The notes: generated by a model not told the origin, from the sequence alone. Numbered from the stretch's first letter, positions 42,616 to 54,730 are shown. The stretch is DNA of 64,000 nt from Paralithodes platypus (GCA_032716605.1 CM064569.1:9923180-9987179); one strand, 5' to 3'. Program-made: numbers and translations.

Positions 42616-43305
42616 TCACAGGACAGTGAGAGGCTCAGGGGGGTGCCTCCCATACTCCTTCACGAGATTAACATGACATAACTGATTGCGCTTCCGTCTG
42701 TCTGGAGTGGCTACCAAGTAATCCAGGTCTGATAGCTCCTCCACCACCCTATAAGGACCAGCGTACTTCGCGGATAAGGGGTGACCTACAAGGGGCAGTA
42801 GAATCAACACCTCCTGACCCACGTGCAACTCCCTGAGTTCGTATCTGTCCTTCCTGAGGGCCTGAGAGCTAGTCAAATTACGGCCAGCCAACTCCACACT
42901 GCGCAACATCCGTTCTCGACTGTCGAGGACACACTTGAGCATAGAACAAGGTTTTTCTGCGCCCTCCCATACTTCTTCAACCATATGGAGAGGCCCTCTG
43001 ACACGGTGTCCAAAGACGAGCTCAGGGCTGAATCCCAAACCTTCCCCAGGTACCTCCCGCACAGCAAACAAAACACATGGCAGGCCAAGATCCCAATCCT
43101 TCCCACTCTCAAAGCAACAACAACGAAGCACAGATTTTAAGGCCGAGTGCCATCGCTCTAAACACACCCTGGCTCTCCGGATGATACGCAGATGACACAA
43201 CCCCAACAATCCCATGCTGCGGCATTGCTTGAACAAAGAGGCTAGAAGTGAAGTTGGGTCCCTGGACTGACTGAATCCCCTGCGGGTAACCATACCGGGA
43301 AACAT
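42616..43305 (-). pseudogene. Element 2 integrase, C-terminal part
   Basis: Contains LERWHSALKSVLRCCCFESG, DWDLGLPCVLFAVREVPG, LVFGHRVRGPLHMVEE and AKYAGPYRVVEELSDLDYL. The upstream part of this frame is a shifted reading; the true junction lies near 43160, where ACACACCC replaces the ATACACCC of element 1. Several codons are lost relative to element 1 (for example near 42838 and 43023). Confidence 0.75.
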
Positions 43306-44275
43306 ACACTAGCAAGTTTCGGATCACCGTCTTCGCCGACCCATTTCTCATTGGGTACGCGTCAGGGTACCTTGTTGCTACATCTCCCGACTGTGCATCA
43401 CTGTCCTCCTTCAACTCTTTCATCTTTTTAAGCCCATCCTCTGCCTTTTCAGGAACAGTTACTGGGTCTTCTCCAGACTCGAAATGTGGTCCTAATAATG
43501 AGTCCCCGAGAAGGTCCGTTGATACTAAACTCTCAACCGCATCAAGTTTCAACCTCTTCTCGGTACCCTTCCTCCGCTGATCTAAAGATTGTTGACCAGA
43601 ATGTGACTCCCTGGATGCAGGATCTCCGGTGACAACACACGCCATAGGCTGCACCGGACACTTCTCAACCCACTCCTGCTCCTCCCTACTCATGTCGGCC
43701 GGCTTCTCGGCAACGACCAAGGGTGGAGCCTCAGAAGTAGGTCCCGCAAAGTCGTTGCCGAGAAGGAGGTCGACGCCCCCAACAGGTAACTTCTCCACAA
43801 TTCCTACATCCAGGTCCCGAGTCACACCATCAACTTCCATCTTCATTCTTACAAGCGGGTATGACCTTGTTGCATTAACTCCCTGAACCGCAACCACCCA
43901 CGCCGTATTTACAGGTTTACCAGTGAAATTTCTCAACAGTGTTTGCGATGCCCCAGTGTCACGCAAAATTCTCACCTCATGTCTTCTACCCCCCCACTCC
44001 ACACAACCGAGTCCCCTGTGGTCACTAAAGGCATCACGGACAGGGAATAAGCCTTCCGGATCCTTCTGCACTGGCAGTGTATTTACCTCGGAAGAAATGC
44101 CTCTAACAAACTCCGATGTCCTCTTGAACACTCCAATGCCGTGAGCAAAGGACACAGCTGCCGGAGGAGGTCGACTAGGGCACTCATTTGCCTTATGACC
44201 CTCCTGGTGGCAACTAAAAAACATAAATTTCGGTTTCGGCTTATACTGTGATGTAAAAGGCCCCTGACTTTTCAC
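43109..44275 (-). CDS. Element 2 gag C-terminus, protease and integrase in one frame
   Basis: 388 open codons. FFSCHQEGHKANEC is the zinc knuckle with its first Cys changed to Phe. The gag tail follows, then LRDTGASQTLL and LLLGNDFAG of the protease, the charged linker, and ATRYPDAYPMRN through SSAYHPESQG of the integrase. This shows gag and pol fused without a frameshift signal in this family. The integrase second Asp is again Val (IQSVQG), so this lesion predates the split of the two copies or is general to this subfamily. Confidence 0.8.
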   Translation of the reverse strand: MKSQGPFTSQYKPKPKFMFFSCHQEGHKANECPSRPPPAAVSFAHGIGVFKRTSEFVRGISSEVNTLPVQKDPEGLFPVRDAFSDHRGLGCVEWGGRRHEVRILRDTGASQTLLRNFTGKPVNTAWVVAVQGVNATRSYPLVRMKMEVDGVTRDLDVGIVEKLPVGGVDLLLGNDFAGPTSEAPPLVVAEKPADMSREEQEWVEKCPVQPMACVVTGDPASRESHSGQQSLDQRRKGTEKRLKLDAVESLVSTDLLGDSLLGPHFESGEDPVTVPEKAEDGLKKMKELKEDSDAQSGDVATRYPDAYPMRNGSAKTVIRNLLVYVSRYGYPQGIQSVQGPNFTSSLFVQAMPQHGIVGVVSSAYHPESQGVFRAMALGLKICASLLLL

Positions 44276-45610
44276 ATACGGTGTGGTGTAAGGTTTGGAT
44301 TCAGTTTTAGTTTCATGGCTCTTCTGTTTAAATGTGTCATTGCTACGGGGAGGGGGAGGATAACGGTCCTTAGCACTTACATCGTACTTCTGTGAGGACC
44401 CGCAACCCCGAATAAAATGACAGCCGTCGATCAGCCATTTATGCTGCTTCTACTAGAGTTCTTGGGTTTTTCTCCTTCAAGTTCAAAGTTAGATCACCGC
44501 GCTCTTAAAGAACTGCTCCATCATCATTAACTGCTTAATTTCATCAAATGTTGTGACCTTCTCAGATCAGAGCCAGTTCCCCATAGCATCGGACAAGTCC
44601 CGGGCGTGTTCCAAAAAGGTGCTATCTCTTCCCTTAGTTACACCCCGGAACTTCAAACGGTACGTTTCTGGTTGCAGTTCGTAAGCCCTCAGGACAGCCT
44701 CCTTGAGATCCTCATACACAATACATGACTCCATAGGTAACGCATCGTAGACTTTAAGACCCTTGCCTTATTAATCTAGAGGATACAAGTGCTGCCCATT
44801 TATTCTCTGGCCACTGATGTTCCTGGCACTTCTTCTCAAAGCGTGCAAAAAATTCTGTTACACCACTCTCATCAAACACCGGAACCAGTTTCGATAAGTG
44901 CGAGAGAGACTATTCATGAACACGGTTACCAGCCCCAAGTCGCTGTCCCGTTGCCTCTACCCGTGACTTCTCTACATCCCTGTCGGCACAGTACCTAGTC
45001 GACTCTAAATCAGCTTGGATTTTTGCTAGCTCTATGTGCTGGTGACTTTTTCTCTCTTCTATCTTGGCTAATTCTAATTGCTGCTGAAGCTCACCTGCCC
45101 TGATAGCCTTTCTCTCTTCGATCTTAGCTAATTCGAGCTGAAGCAATAATTCTGGAATTAACCCTTGAGGAGGTGAAGGTGCTACAATGTTTGAAATTAC
45201 CGGTGGTCCCCCAGGAGCAACCCACCCTGCCAGTCACCATCCAAGTGAGGAAGCGTACTTGGGGTCGGCAAACTACTGGGATGGCTGGGAGTCGAGTGTA
45301 GGGGAAGCATGGCCGAAGGGCTCTGAGCACTCAACCCATCTCGCTCACCAGTCACCCTGCCCAGTACACACGTTATCAAGTTATCCCTGGTCATGCTGAT
45401 AGTAACCGCATGACCGATCGCTGTGGCCAGGCATTGAAGACCGTACCGATCCATACCCTCCAACCGCTCGGCAGTAACAGGCCATTGCAAAAACATCCTA
45501 GCATCCTCCTCTCAGTTCACCTGATTAACCATATCATCATACTGCTGTTCCTCAGTTTCGACATTACGTACTGTGTCTCCATTCTCCTCTGATTCCGGTA
45601 TAAGACATGA
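44276..45610 (-). pseudogene. Element 2 gag N-terminal and SCAN-like part
   Basis: Collinear with 38270-39562. Lesions include an extra base near the start (45590), TGA for Cys near 45512, TAG for Gln in the segment before the capsid (near 44912), and several frame changes between 44400 and 44800. The coiled-coil stretch ELAKIEERK is in frame here, while it is broken in element 1. Confidence 0.75.
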
Positions 45611-45761
45611 TGCTCACAAAAATTTCCCACCTCAATATTCAGAAAAGAAGCACCCCAAACTCTTATACCTCAATATACACACAAAAATTCTCGGAAATAC
45701 TCAAGGGCTATACTATGTTGCAAAAGAAAAATTATTCTTGCTGATTCCCGTAAAATATTCC

Positions 45762-46714
45762 TGTAATGCCCTCGAAAATGTCCCGCACCCACAATAATAC
45801 TAACCCGAGTTGACGTCAGGTATAGCGTAAAATAGTCAGAGATGGTAAGTCCAATAAACTCATCACGTGATAACACCACGAGACTATCACCTGGTTCTTA
45901 AAAATCGGACTAAGGTTGCTATACTTTTAGTACGTCCGTGGTAGTACAGTGGGTTAGCGCGCGGGCCTGGTGGTGATGGTTGGGTCACTAACCAGGGTTC
46001 GAACCCCACCCAAGGCATCTCAAAACCTGTGGGTTTTTAGGGGGGTTAAATTCCCTTCAGAGGTTCGTACCCCGTGCCAGGTACCAGGAAAAGTTGATCC
46101 TAAAGGTAGCCTGGGGATATTTCAGGAGACCATGAAATTCCCTTCACACCCAGCATTTCATTGGTGGCAGCTAGGGAACGTGACCAGGTAGCTACGTGGA
46201 GCACCCGTCACGCGAACCCTATACCAACAATATTGAGATTGCTGAGGTAATACAGCTACGATACCTTACGACCTTAAAATAGGCTAGGGACTAGCCCAGT
46301 TAAAGAAGGATGTAATGTAATGCCCTCGAAAATGTCCCGCACCCACAATAATACTAACCCGAGTTGACGTCAGGTATAGCGTAAAATAGTCGGAGATGGT
46401 AAGTCCAATAAACTCATCACGTGATAACACCACGAGACTATCACCTGGTTCTTAAAAATCGGACTAAGGTTGCTATACTTTTAGTACGTCCGTGGTAGTA
46501 CAGTGGGTTAGCGCGCGGGCCTGGTGGTGATGGTTGGGTCACTAACCAGGGTTCGAACCCCACCCAAGGCATCTCAAAACCTGTGGGTTTTTAGGGGGGT
46601 TAAATTCCCTTCAGAGGTTCGTACCCCGTGCCAGGTACCAGGAAAAGTTGATCCTAAAGGTAGCCTGGGGATATTTCAGGAGACCATGAATTCCCTTCAC
46701 ACCCAGCATTTCAA
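45762..46714 (+). mobile_element. Dimeric tRNA-like SINE insertion in element 2
   Basis: Unit 1 is 45762-46317 and unit 2 is 46318-46714 (3'-truncated); both start TGTAATGCCCTCGAAAATG or TAATGCCCTCG. Each has GTGGTAGTACAGTGGGTTAG as A box and GGGTTCGAACCCC as B box. TTCC on both sides (45757-45761 region and 46715-46718) marks the target duplication; element 1 has the empty site ATATTCCCCAAAAC. Confidence 0.85.
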
Positions 46715-46783
46715 TTCCCCAAAACAACAAATGTTCCCTGCTAATAAATGTAGGTTCACCAAATCCTAGGTAAGGTCGCCATT

Positions 46784-48721
46784 TGTTACGACTGAGGTTT
46801 AAATATATCAGGGCTCTTATTCATTGGACTAGTAATGGCATAAATGCTACAACGGAAAGCGCTAGATCCAACCTCTGATGTATATTCCCAGTGAACAAAG
46901 AACACAAATACTCTACAGAGTTTTTATATGCAATAATAGGTTATTAAACTCTCAATAAATGTGCGTCTACTCTAGGCTTAATGTTATGTGAAAACAGCCT
47001 ATTACTACCTATAACCGAAGGTGCTTGGTTATGGTATGCAAAGTAAGGTGGTAAGGGAAGTTACAGCTTACGTTACTTTAAATCAATAAATGTCAGGCAC
47101 TCCTGCATGAAAGAAAGTGAACTAAAGTCCTTCAACACTAACAAGGAATCTTCTTTAAATGTTAGATGCTATAAAGATGCTCGTATCGGATATGGAACCC
47201 AAAAAGGCAGGCAGCGGAACAATGCTCGTGCAGGTTATGCACACAAAGAGGCAGAATATATAATGCCGTCAGAGCCAAGAATATCCTAAACACTACAACA
47301 ATAATAATCGCCACAACAATGCAGTATTCCTCTCAACAAAAAGAGCCTAAGTCGTTTGTGTCTCAATACATCAAACTAGTCTGCGAAATGCTTGTGTAAT
47401 CATAAATGGGTATGCATAAAAAGAGTACTTGGTTTAATATACTTAATGTCTACTATGATTGATGAAGTCTAGCTAGAGTCAAATGATATGAGATACTGGT
47501 GCGCATGGCATGCCGCATAGCCTATTGTTAAATCTCAAGTCTGTGCGTCAAATATTACGTTGTAGTGAAGGGTAGCTCTCTTGAGGAACCTTAATACCGA
47601 AGTATCACGCGTTCTCCTGGCATACCTCAAAGAAAAACAACCGAGCTTAGAACAGTGCAGAATGGTATAGGCAAAAAGCCCTCATTCGTGCATGCTCTAC
47701 TCTCAATGGCACGCAGACTAGAATTTACCCAATCAACTCCAGTTCTCAGGTATGTCGTGCAGAACGCTTTACCTACCTAGCCAGCAGCACTCCATAGGAC
47801 AAACAATACCTTATAATATCAGACCCCTAGTCTAGCATTATCTAATCCAGCAAACACTAATAATTATAGGAGCGGCAATATTAGAGGAAGCGGCCAATGC
47901 TCATGCAGCCAACCACTGCTTCGTGATCAACTTATCTTAACAACTAAACAGTACATAGGTTATATCAGACCTTAAACGCACAATACAACTGGCCAGCAAG
48001 AAGCTTGATTTGGGGCAGAGTTAACCATAGGGGATTAGTATTATAAATGTGGTGAAAGATAGGAAAAAGATGAGAGGTAAGGCAAACCAGGGGGGATAAG
48101 TAGTAATAAAATGTGGTGAAAGGATAGGGAAAAAAGAGAGGGGTAGGCGAGGAAAAGATTTTCAGGTGAAGAGCGGTGAACAGGTATCAAGGTAATAAGA
48201 GGGATGCGTTCTAGAAACGCAGATCTGGAGGGAGAAAGTGGCGAGGGAGCTGTATATATACTCGCCTAGACTCGCACTAGCTCGAGCCGCGTGGGAAAAA
48301 AAGGTTGAACAAGTCCTCTAACCACTACCAAAGTAGCTAGCAAAACATTACGTCACCCAAGCATGGTAAAGAACTCCCGTCAACCAATCCCCACGAGGCG
48401 CAGCCAGCTATGATGTCATCGAGTATTGCAAAGCACTACGCGCTCCCCTCTCACACTCCTGTTTCTACTCTCTCGTCTCTCTCTGATCCCTATCATTTAC
48501 TCGTTAAGGATAAAACATATACTTTACAATTAAAGATTTAAATAGCCTTGACATGGGTGAAAACAAGAGCCTTTCTTACTGGACTGCCAGACACGAGCTT
48601 TCATATGAAATAAAGGACACAACAATACACAAATTGTAGCCACATCCACTGTCCTGGCAATCCTAGCGTGTCAGTTGGTAGGACAAGCAAATGCGGTTCT
48701 AACGGAGTGGTTAACGTCACA
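46784..48721 (-). repeat. LTR 3 (5' LTR of element 2)
   Basis: 1.94 kb, TGTGACG to CGTAACA in coding orientation. TATA-like GTATATATAC at 48252-48261. Between 47760 and 48300 it shows many one-base indels and a local duplication (TTAGAGGAAGCGGCCAATGC region) not seen in LTR 1 or 2. Confidence 0.85.
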
Positions 48722-50298
48722 AGATTTACCGGTAACGTATGGGATATCATTTTTTTGTCTATAGCTTTTGTCCTTACAATATGATTAACCGCAATATATT
48801 GACTTTACCGGCCTTAAATTATAGTGTTGTTATTAGACTTTGTGGGCTAAGTATGGAAAGCAAGAAAGGCAAGCCATTTTGACTCAGTGGAGAACATTTG
48901 TTTTTTATTTTCATTTTTCCACCGGTATGGTATTTTGTCCAATCTTCTTATTTGAGATGGAACGAATGTCAATTTTCCATATTTGTGAATGCGAATATTT
49001 ATTTGTAAAATTCTGCAAATGCGAATGCAAATTGCGAATATTTTAATCCTCATTCCATCTTTAATGCTAAAAAAATATATATAAATATAATAAAGCCAAG
49101 AAAAAAAAAACTATTTTCCGGTGGATAAAAAGTATATAGCAATGAAGCCATTAAAATTATAGGAACCCAAAACTACCCCAGTTAGAAATGAAGGATCCCA
49201 GCTATATGGTGTCGGCTCGTGGATCAATGACCGGAAGTATAATGTTCTAAAATGCCAATGTACTATAGCTTTGTCATAGAGTATTAGTCACCGCAATATG
49301 TCTTTACCGCTGCATATTTAAAGTATTTGTTTTTCCTAGAATTTGTTGGGTTAAATAAGGGTGGAAAGAACAAATGGCGGCCAGCTTGGATCAAATGAGA
49401 GACTAATATTTTTCACTTTTTTACCGTATTTTTAGTATTTTTGTCATATTCTATTATAAAATGCCTTAACCCTGCGTGGGTCCTGGGGCGGCAGCCCACC
49501 AGGTTAGGCTAGGGTAATCACAAAATATGGTTTTAGTGGGCATGTTGTTTTTTAATTATTGCAAAATAATGGGTAAAAATTAATTTGCAGAAGGAAAAAA
49601 ATCACCTTAAAAACACACAATCAATGAAGGAACTGATGTAAAAAAGGATTTTAATACAAAAAGCACATACGGTGACCGAAACTCCAATTTTGACCTATGT
49701 ATTTTTAATACCAAACTAGCGGGAGTGTGGGGGCGGCAGCCCCCACCCATAATAGTAGGATAGGTTAGGTAATGTTAGGTTAGGCGAATATTACCCCGTA
49801 TTTTCGTCTTTCCCTGATCTTCATTGCTAGTTGGGGGCCGTGTTTTTAGATTGTTGGATAATGGGTGTGAATACTCATTTCCGTCCAGTCCTTAGTATAA
49901 AAGAAACACTGTATATTAAACGAAACTGAGAAGAAGAAAAAAACGCCAAATTCGCTGTGAAACCAAATCTAGAATTGTACCAATATTAATATGATCTTTG
50001 CAACATCCCTATTCTCTATTAGCCTTCAAATATTGAGGAAACTAATTAGTGGGAGTTTCGGTAATTTTTACCGGTATCCCCAGGTTAGGTGAGGGGTTAG
50101 GTTAGGTTAACGCCACAATTGGATTTTCGGGGGGAATGTCTTAACGGTACTAAATAATGGGTAACAATGAGGTTGGAGTAAGGAAAAACACATAGAAACA
50201 CACTAATTCATAAACACATTGATGAAATAGAGATGATCGTTGAAAACCCCATAGGTAACCTAAACTACATTCTTACCATCTTATCTTAACAATTATAT
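48722..50298. repeat. AT-rich spacer with a diverged direct repeat and TTAGG words
   Basis: 48750-48930 and 49250-49440 are diverged direct copies: ACCGCAATATATTGACTTTACCGG against ACCGCAATATGTCTTTACCGC-like text, then GGAAAGCAAGAAAGGC against GGAAAGAACAAATGGC. GGTTAGG words cluster at 49535-49790 and 50082-50110, twice after a GGGGGCGGCAGCCCCC-type palindrome. No gene supported. Confidence 0.55.
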
Positions 50299-50320
50299 GA
50301 TATATATATATATATATATA
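50299..50320. repeat. (AT)n microsatellite
   Basis: AT dinucleotide run at the outer 3' edge of the LINE-A copy. Confidence 0.9.
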
Positions 50321-50640
50321 ATCTTATATATATTGTCATTGCAAAATGTAGGTTAATGAAGTGCATATTACAGATATAAGCCATTCAAACAGTTTTTGTT
50401 TCTATATGCATGGAGGAGAAAAAAAACCAGGCTGACTGCTAAACGAGTGTTTCCCCCCAAAGTCAAAAGATTGACAGAGCCAAATTCAAAGGACGTTGGG
50501 GTCAAAATGCCTGGACACACGAAGTTTAAAGCAATGTAAGTAATAGGATGAAGGAAAGACTGATTGAGGGAAAAGAGTTCCAGAGTTTCACTTGTTAAGT
50601 AGACGAAAGATTGAGAACATTTGCCACTTCTTGGGTTGGA

Positions 50641-51505
50641 TTATTGGATAGCTGGACCGAATTGGAGTGGGACTGTGTTGAAAGGCGGGTGCCTCACACT
50701 CGCCACAAGGGAAGGGCTATACACTGTGACAGAGGAAGAACACTTTATATTGTAATAACGATAGAAGAGTGAAAAAGATGCAACATTGCGGCGTGTAGAA
50801 AGAGATTGTAGGGAACTACTAAGGGGAAACCAGTTGATGAGGCAAAATGCTTTTGATTCAACTCGTTCGAGAAGAGCGATATGGGTGGAGCCTTCCCACA
50901 CATGCGAACAATACTCAATACAGGGGTGCACAGTGCCCCGATACGGAGCAAGAAGCTGGGCGGGGGTGATGAGCCAACGGAGACTGTTGAGCACACTCAA
51001 CTTTTGGGAAGCTGTTTTAGCAAGAGTGGTAATATGAGCTTTCCAAGAAAGGTTTGATGAAAAAGATACACCTAAAATGTTGAGAGAAGATGAAGGCTTG
51101 AGTTGTGTATTGAGCTTTTGGAGGCATTGAAAGTAACAAGATTGTGTCTGCCCCAATCAGAGATAATTGAAAGATCTGAAGACGGGCGTTCTATGGCCTT
51201 GCCACGTTTGGTTGAAGAATACTTGATAGTCTTGCGGAAGATTGTGATGGAGAGATAGAGGGAGAAACTGGGTCTCTGATAAATATCAGAAAGATAATTG
51301 TTTTCGAGTGCTTGCATGCTGGGATTATGTGAAAAGCTAGTTGAATATTGTAAGGTAGAGTCATCAGCATATGAGTGGATTGGACTGGAGGTATAGTTGA
51401 GGAGATCGAGACAGTACAGAACCCTGAGGAACACCGGAGTTGATAGGTTGAGGAATAGCGATGGCCGTCCACAACTGCAAATATGGAGCGGTCTGACAAA
51501 GGCAC
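50641..51505 (-). pseudogene. LINE-A RT palm and C-terminal region
   Basis: 51072-51505 holds, in two overlapping frames, the block before the palm and SYADDSTLQYS (YADD near 51365), then SIISDWGRHNLVTFNASK. 50641-51156 is open for 171 codons with ILGVSFSSNLSWKAHI, CIEYCSHVWEGSTH and FSLFYRYYN, the post-RT region. The two frames are separated by a one-base shift near 51120. Confidence 0.8.
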
Positions 51506-52180
51506 AGATAGAGGGATAAAAACCGAAGGAGGGTAGTAAAGGAAATTTAAAAACTTATGCCAGACTCTATCGAAAGGCTTTCGATATGTTTAGGACAATA
51601 GAAAAAGTCTCACCGAAATCCCGAAAGGAGGATCACCAAGAGTTAGTATGATAAGAAAGGAGATCACCAGTATAGCGGCCCTAAAGGAAACCGTACCGGT
51701 GATCTGAAAGTAGATTATGGAAAGATAAATGCTTAAGAAATTTTGAGGCAAGAATAGTTTCAAAAACCTTAGATGCAAGAAGTGAGAGCAATTGGACGAT
51801 AGTTAGAGGGTTAAGAGCGGTCACCCTTCTTTGGGACAAATTGAATAAGAGCAAACTTCCAGCAAGAAGGAAAGACGTTAGAGAATAGACAGCAATTCGA
51901 CGAAAAAGTTTACTTAATCAGGGAGTCAGCATGGACGAACAGTTTTTAAGTACCACAGGAAGAACACCGTCCGGTCCGTATGCCTTCTTAGTATCAACCC
52001 CTTCTATACCGGCGACGGCGATAGATTTCAGTTACATTTAGACAACTTTTATGAAGCTTAGGAAGGATATGTGGTAGCTAAAAGATGAATTGAGATAGTC
52101 TATAGCCTTTTAATGGGTAGACGTCCTTCCTAATCTGTACAAATTCATCTAATAGTGGCCATAGTATATCGGAAAGTACA
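51506..52180 (-). pseudogene. LINE-A RT N-terminal part
   Basis: Scattered readings in shifting frames match the start of this RT group: AYGPDGVLPVVLKNCSS, then text equivalent to an NYRP-type block (near 51815) and FLKHLSFHNLLSD. Frames change every 50-100 bases. Identification depends on order and spacing relative to the downstream YADD. Confidence 0.6.
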
Positions 52181-52289
52181 TCACCGGTACAGAAGGTGTT
52201 AAGCCCAGAGAGGGCCGAGAGTACATCCTTAGAAGAGATTATGACATTAGGCATAAGTAAGTGCGAGGGGGGTGGAGAGGAAGGAATTT

Positions 52290-52960
52290 TTTTTACGTTT
52301 ACGTTTACGATGAGGGACCCGCAGAGGCGGCATGATATGCGAGGGTTGTGCTTTTTAGGACTAATGGTTGGGGAGAGGTTTCTTATTTGATCCTAGTTCT
52401 AAATGAATCAAGGGTCTATTAACTACATGAGATGGGAGGTGATTCCACTCTTTGATGCTGCGGGGAAAAAATTATTATCTAAATATGTCCGTGCTTGTCT
52501 GATATGTGTGGTATTTTAGGTTGTGGCTGCGTCTCGTAAATGGTATACTTGTAGGGTGTAAATATATATCTTTGTCTATGTCTACATCAGGATTAGGGAT
52601 GTAATGATTGGTTTGCAAGTGGGTCGAGTTTAATTTCTTGTTTGAGCAAAGTGACAGATGTAGTGTGTCTGTAATCACGTTAAGTTGTTGGTGATTTTAT
52701 ATAACATCTCTTGTCTGTGCATTTGTCTTCTTGCTAATTTATTTATATTGTTGTGAGTGTCTGATCCATCTTGCAGCTTTGTTTTGTATGGCCTTCGCAG
52801 TATTCTAAGTGTGGCAGAACAAGTGTTTTAACAGCTAGAATTTTGATGTTTTCGTTAGCCTTGGTGAGATTGCTGCGCAGGAAGCCCAGGGCCCTATTAG
52901 TCTTTGCTCTGGTGGATCCCAGACGGTGTCCACCTCATGTCCGCTGAGAATAGCGCCGGA
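52290..52960 (-). pseudogene. Second non-LTR fragment nested in LINE-A
   Basis: Minus strand: an ANENIKIL-type and LVLPHLEYC-type region in broken frames near 52820-52870, AIQNKAARWI, then open coding 52475-52678 with SIPFTRRSHNLKYHTYQ and TSTDIFR, and NFFPRSIKEWNHLP near 52450. This is the typical RT C-terminus of CR1/Jockey-type elements of a family different from LINE-A. It is 5'-truncated and lies between the APE and RT parts of LINE-A. Confidence 0.65.
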
Positions 52961-52964
52961 ATCA

Positions 52965-54130
52965 TCCAAAGAGGAGTTTTTAGCGAAAGTTTGAGTGTAA
53001 CACTGCTAACGTGAGTGAGTTGGACAGTTCAGAGTATTTGTTATTGTCGAGAGTTCAGCTTTGTCAGAGGAAGACGTGACGATGGTACCGTCATGGTGAA
53101 AAAGAGGACGGAAATTTCGAGGAATTGAAATTGTTGGAGAGGTTTTTGGCTAGATGCCAAAAGCTTGGGAAGAGCTAGATAGCGTGAGTAAACCAAGATA
53201 TTTTTTAGTTAGAAGAGATTTTGGCGAGTTAGAGAACAGATTTGGCTTGATTCCAGGCAGATACATAAAAAATACGGGATTCTTGAGTTTGAAGGCGATG
53301 GTACCGTTTGAATGCTTCCTCCTTATTGCGAACAGCAGTAGAACCCGGCTGAGGGGGTCAGAAGGTCGTACTGGAGAGACAGGACAGGTGATCTGAGAGA
53401 AAGAGAATGGGATGTATGCTTCCATGCCCGAAAGGATTACCTCAGTAATGCGCTTGGCACTCTCTGAGGGTCCCCGGCCATGGAAGCAAAAATAATTCCA
53501 TGGGAAATTAAAGGAGTACTGCCGGAGAGCCTCCAAGTTGGCAGCGCCAAAATGCTACAAGCGCCGGTCCGACATACGGGTAGGTTGCTGAACTAACTGC
53601 AGAGACAAGGTTATAATCAGAGGAGCCCAATGGAAAGAGAAGATTTACAGTTTAAGCAGAAGGGTTAGAGGTTAGAAATAAGTCAAGAATGTTGGGAAAA
53701 TCTCCAGGGCGACAGGAGAGTCATTGGTGGTGGTGAACATCTCTAGGTCATTTAGGATAGAAAAGATGTAGGCTTGTTCACCAGGTTGGTCAGTGAAATT
53801 AGAGTTAGGGGAGAGATAAACAGCACAGATATATTTATGAAATCTCCTAAGATGGAGATTTCATAGAAGGGAGAGATGGATAGAATGTGGTCCACTTTAG
53901 AAGTAAGATAGTAAAAGAATGTTGAATAGTCAGTGAGTACATACACGCACGGAGAGGAAATTCGAGGAAAGGCCGCGAATATTACATAAATGGATAGATA
54001 AAGTAGAAGGTAGGGGTCCAGGGCACTTTGAGGGGTCCTGAACAGGGGACAAACCGATAGGTGAGAGAGTGACAAGAAATCTTAAGCCAGATAATTGAGA
54101 ATTCAGAAGAGTCAAAGTTGGGAACACGAG
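52965..54130 (-). pseudogene. LINE-A APE endonuclease and linker
   Basis: Near 54000 the reading has SIHLCNIRGLSSNF, the start of APE domains in this group. 53752-53880 has EISILGDFINIS, equivalent to the GDFN strand. 53150-53536 has FHGRGPSESAKRITEVI and SGMEAYIPFSFSQ, the linker after the endonuclease, and near 53090 FRPLFHHDGTIVTSSSDKA. Multiple frameshifts. Confidence 0.7.
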
Positions 54131-54205
54131 AGCAAGTAAGATTGTTAATAATTATGATATAAGCTTCCTTGTTATACATATTTGTACATGGCCATTTGTG
54201 GTCCC

Positions 54206-54226
54206 CCCCCCCCCCCCCGGGGGACT
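54206..54226. repeat. Poly-C tract
   Basis: A run of about 17 C followed by five G; a second C run lies at 54358-54370. Likely sequencing-sensitive. Confidence 0.9.
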
Positions 54227-54730
54227 TCGAGGCTGGAAAGGTTACTACTTGTGCCGGCTTATTTACCAGGGAATTTATTTCTTTTTTCAAGGATAGTGGT
54301 AACACTTAAGATCAGCTAGCTTACCCATAACAGCCGTGGGATACAATAAAGGGTTCCTCCCCCCCCCCCAATATACTGTTTTGTGGTTGTTTATCATTAA
54401 GTGAATGGAGGATTTGCATCGCATCGCGTTTTTTTAAAGTGGTTGCTATCGCAAAACATTCATGGGGACAATATTAAGTCTAAATGTACCTATTGTCCCT
54501 ATTAAATTGTTTCTAATAGTGCCAAATACAAAATTGTCCATGACATATTGTGATCATCCTATATAATTATTACCAGCAGGGGGTAAATAACAGCTGACCG
54601 TCAAATTAGACGGGAACATTACCGCGAACGTTAATAAACAAAGCCGGAAGCACAATCCTTACCGAGGAAAGTCGACGAAATTGCGTTGTTTATGCGCGGG
54701 ACTCTGGTTTTAATAGGGTAAGCAGACGGA

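Larger units (their letters stand above)
41588..46783 (-). mobile_element. Element 2, internal region
   Basis: Same family as element 1 and roughly 97% alike by eye, with more frameshifts, plus a SINE dimer (45762-46714) between the 5' LTR and gag. The polypurine tract (CTTGGCGGGGG on the minus strand) is next to LTR 2. Confidence 0.85.
50345..54300 (-). mobile_element. LINE-A: near full-length non-LTR element with a nested LINE
   Basis: Minus-strand order from 54300: a short leader with a polyC tract, an APE endonuclease, a linker, an RT with YADD, a C-terminal region and a 3' UTR shared with the fragment at 7262-7885. The linker is split by another non-LTR fragment (52290-52960). Many one-base shifts and stops make it inactive. 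Confidence 0.8.

Noticed and set aside
33613..48721. Endogenous retrovirus with env
   Set aside because: No env-like frame (signal peptide, transmembrane segment) lies between pol and the 3' LTR; the elements are LTR retrotransposons.
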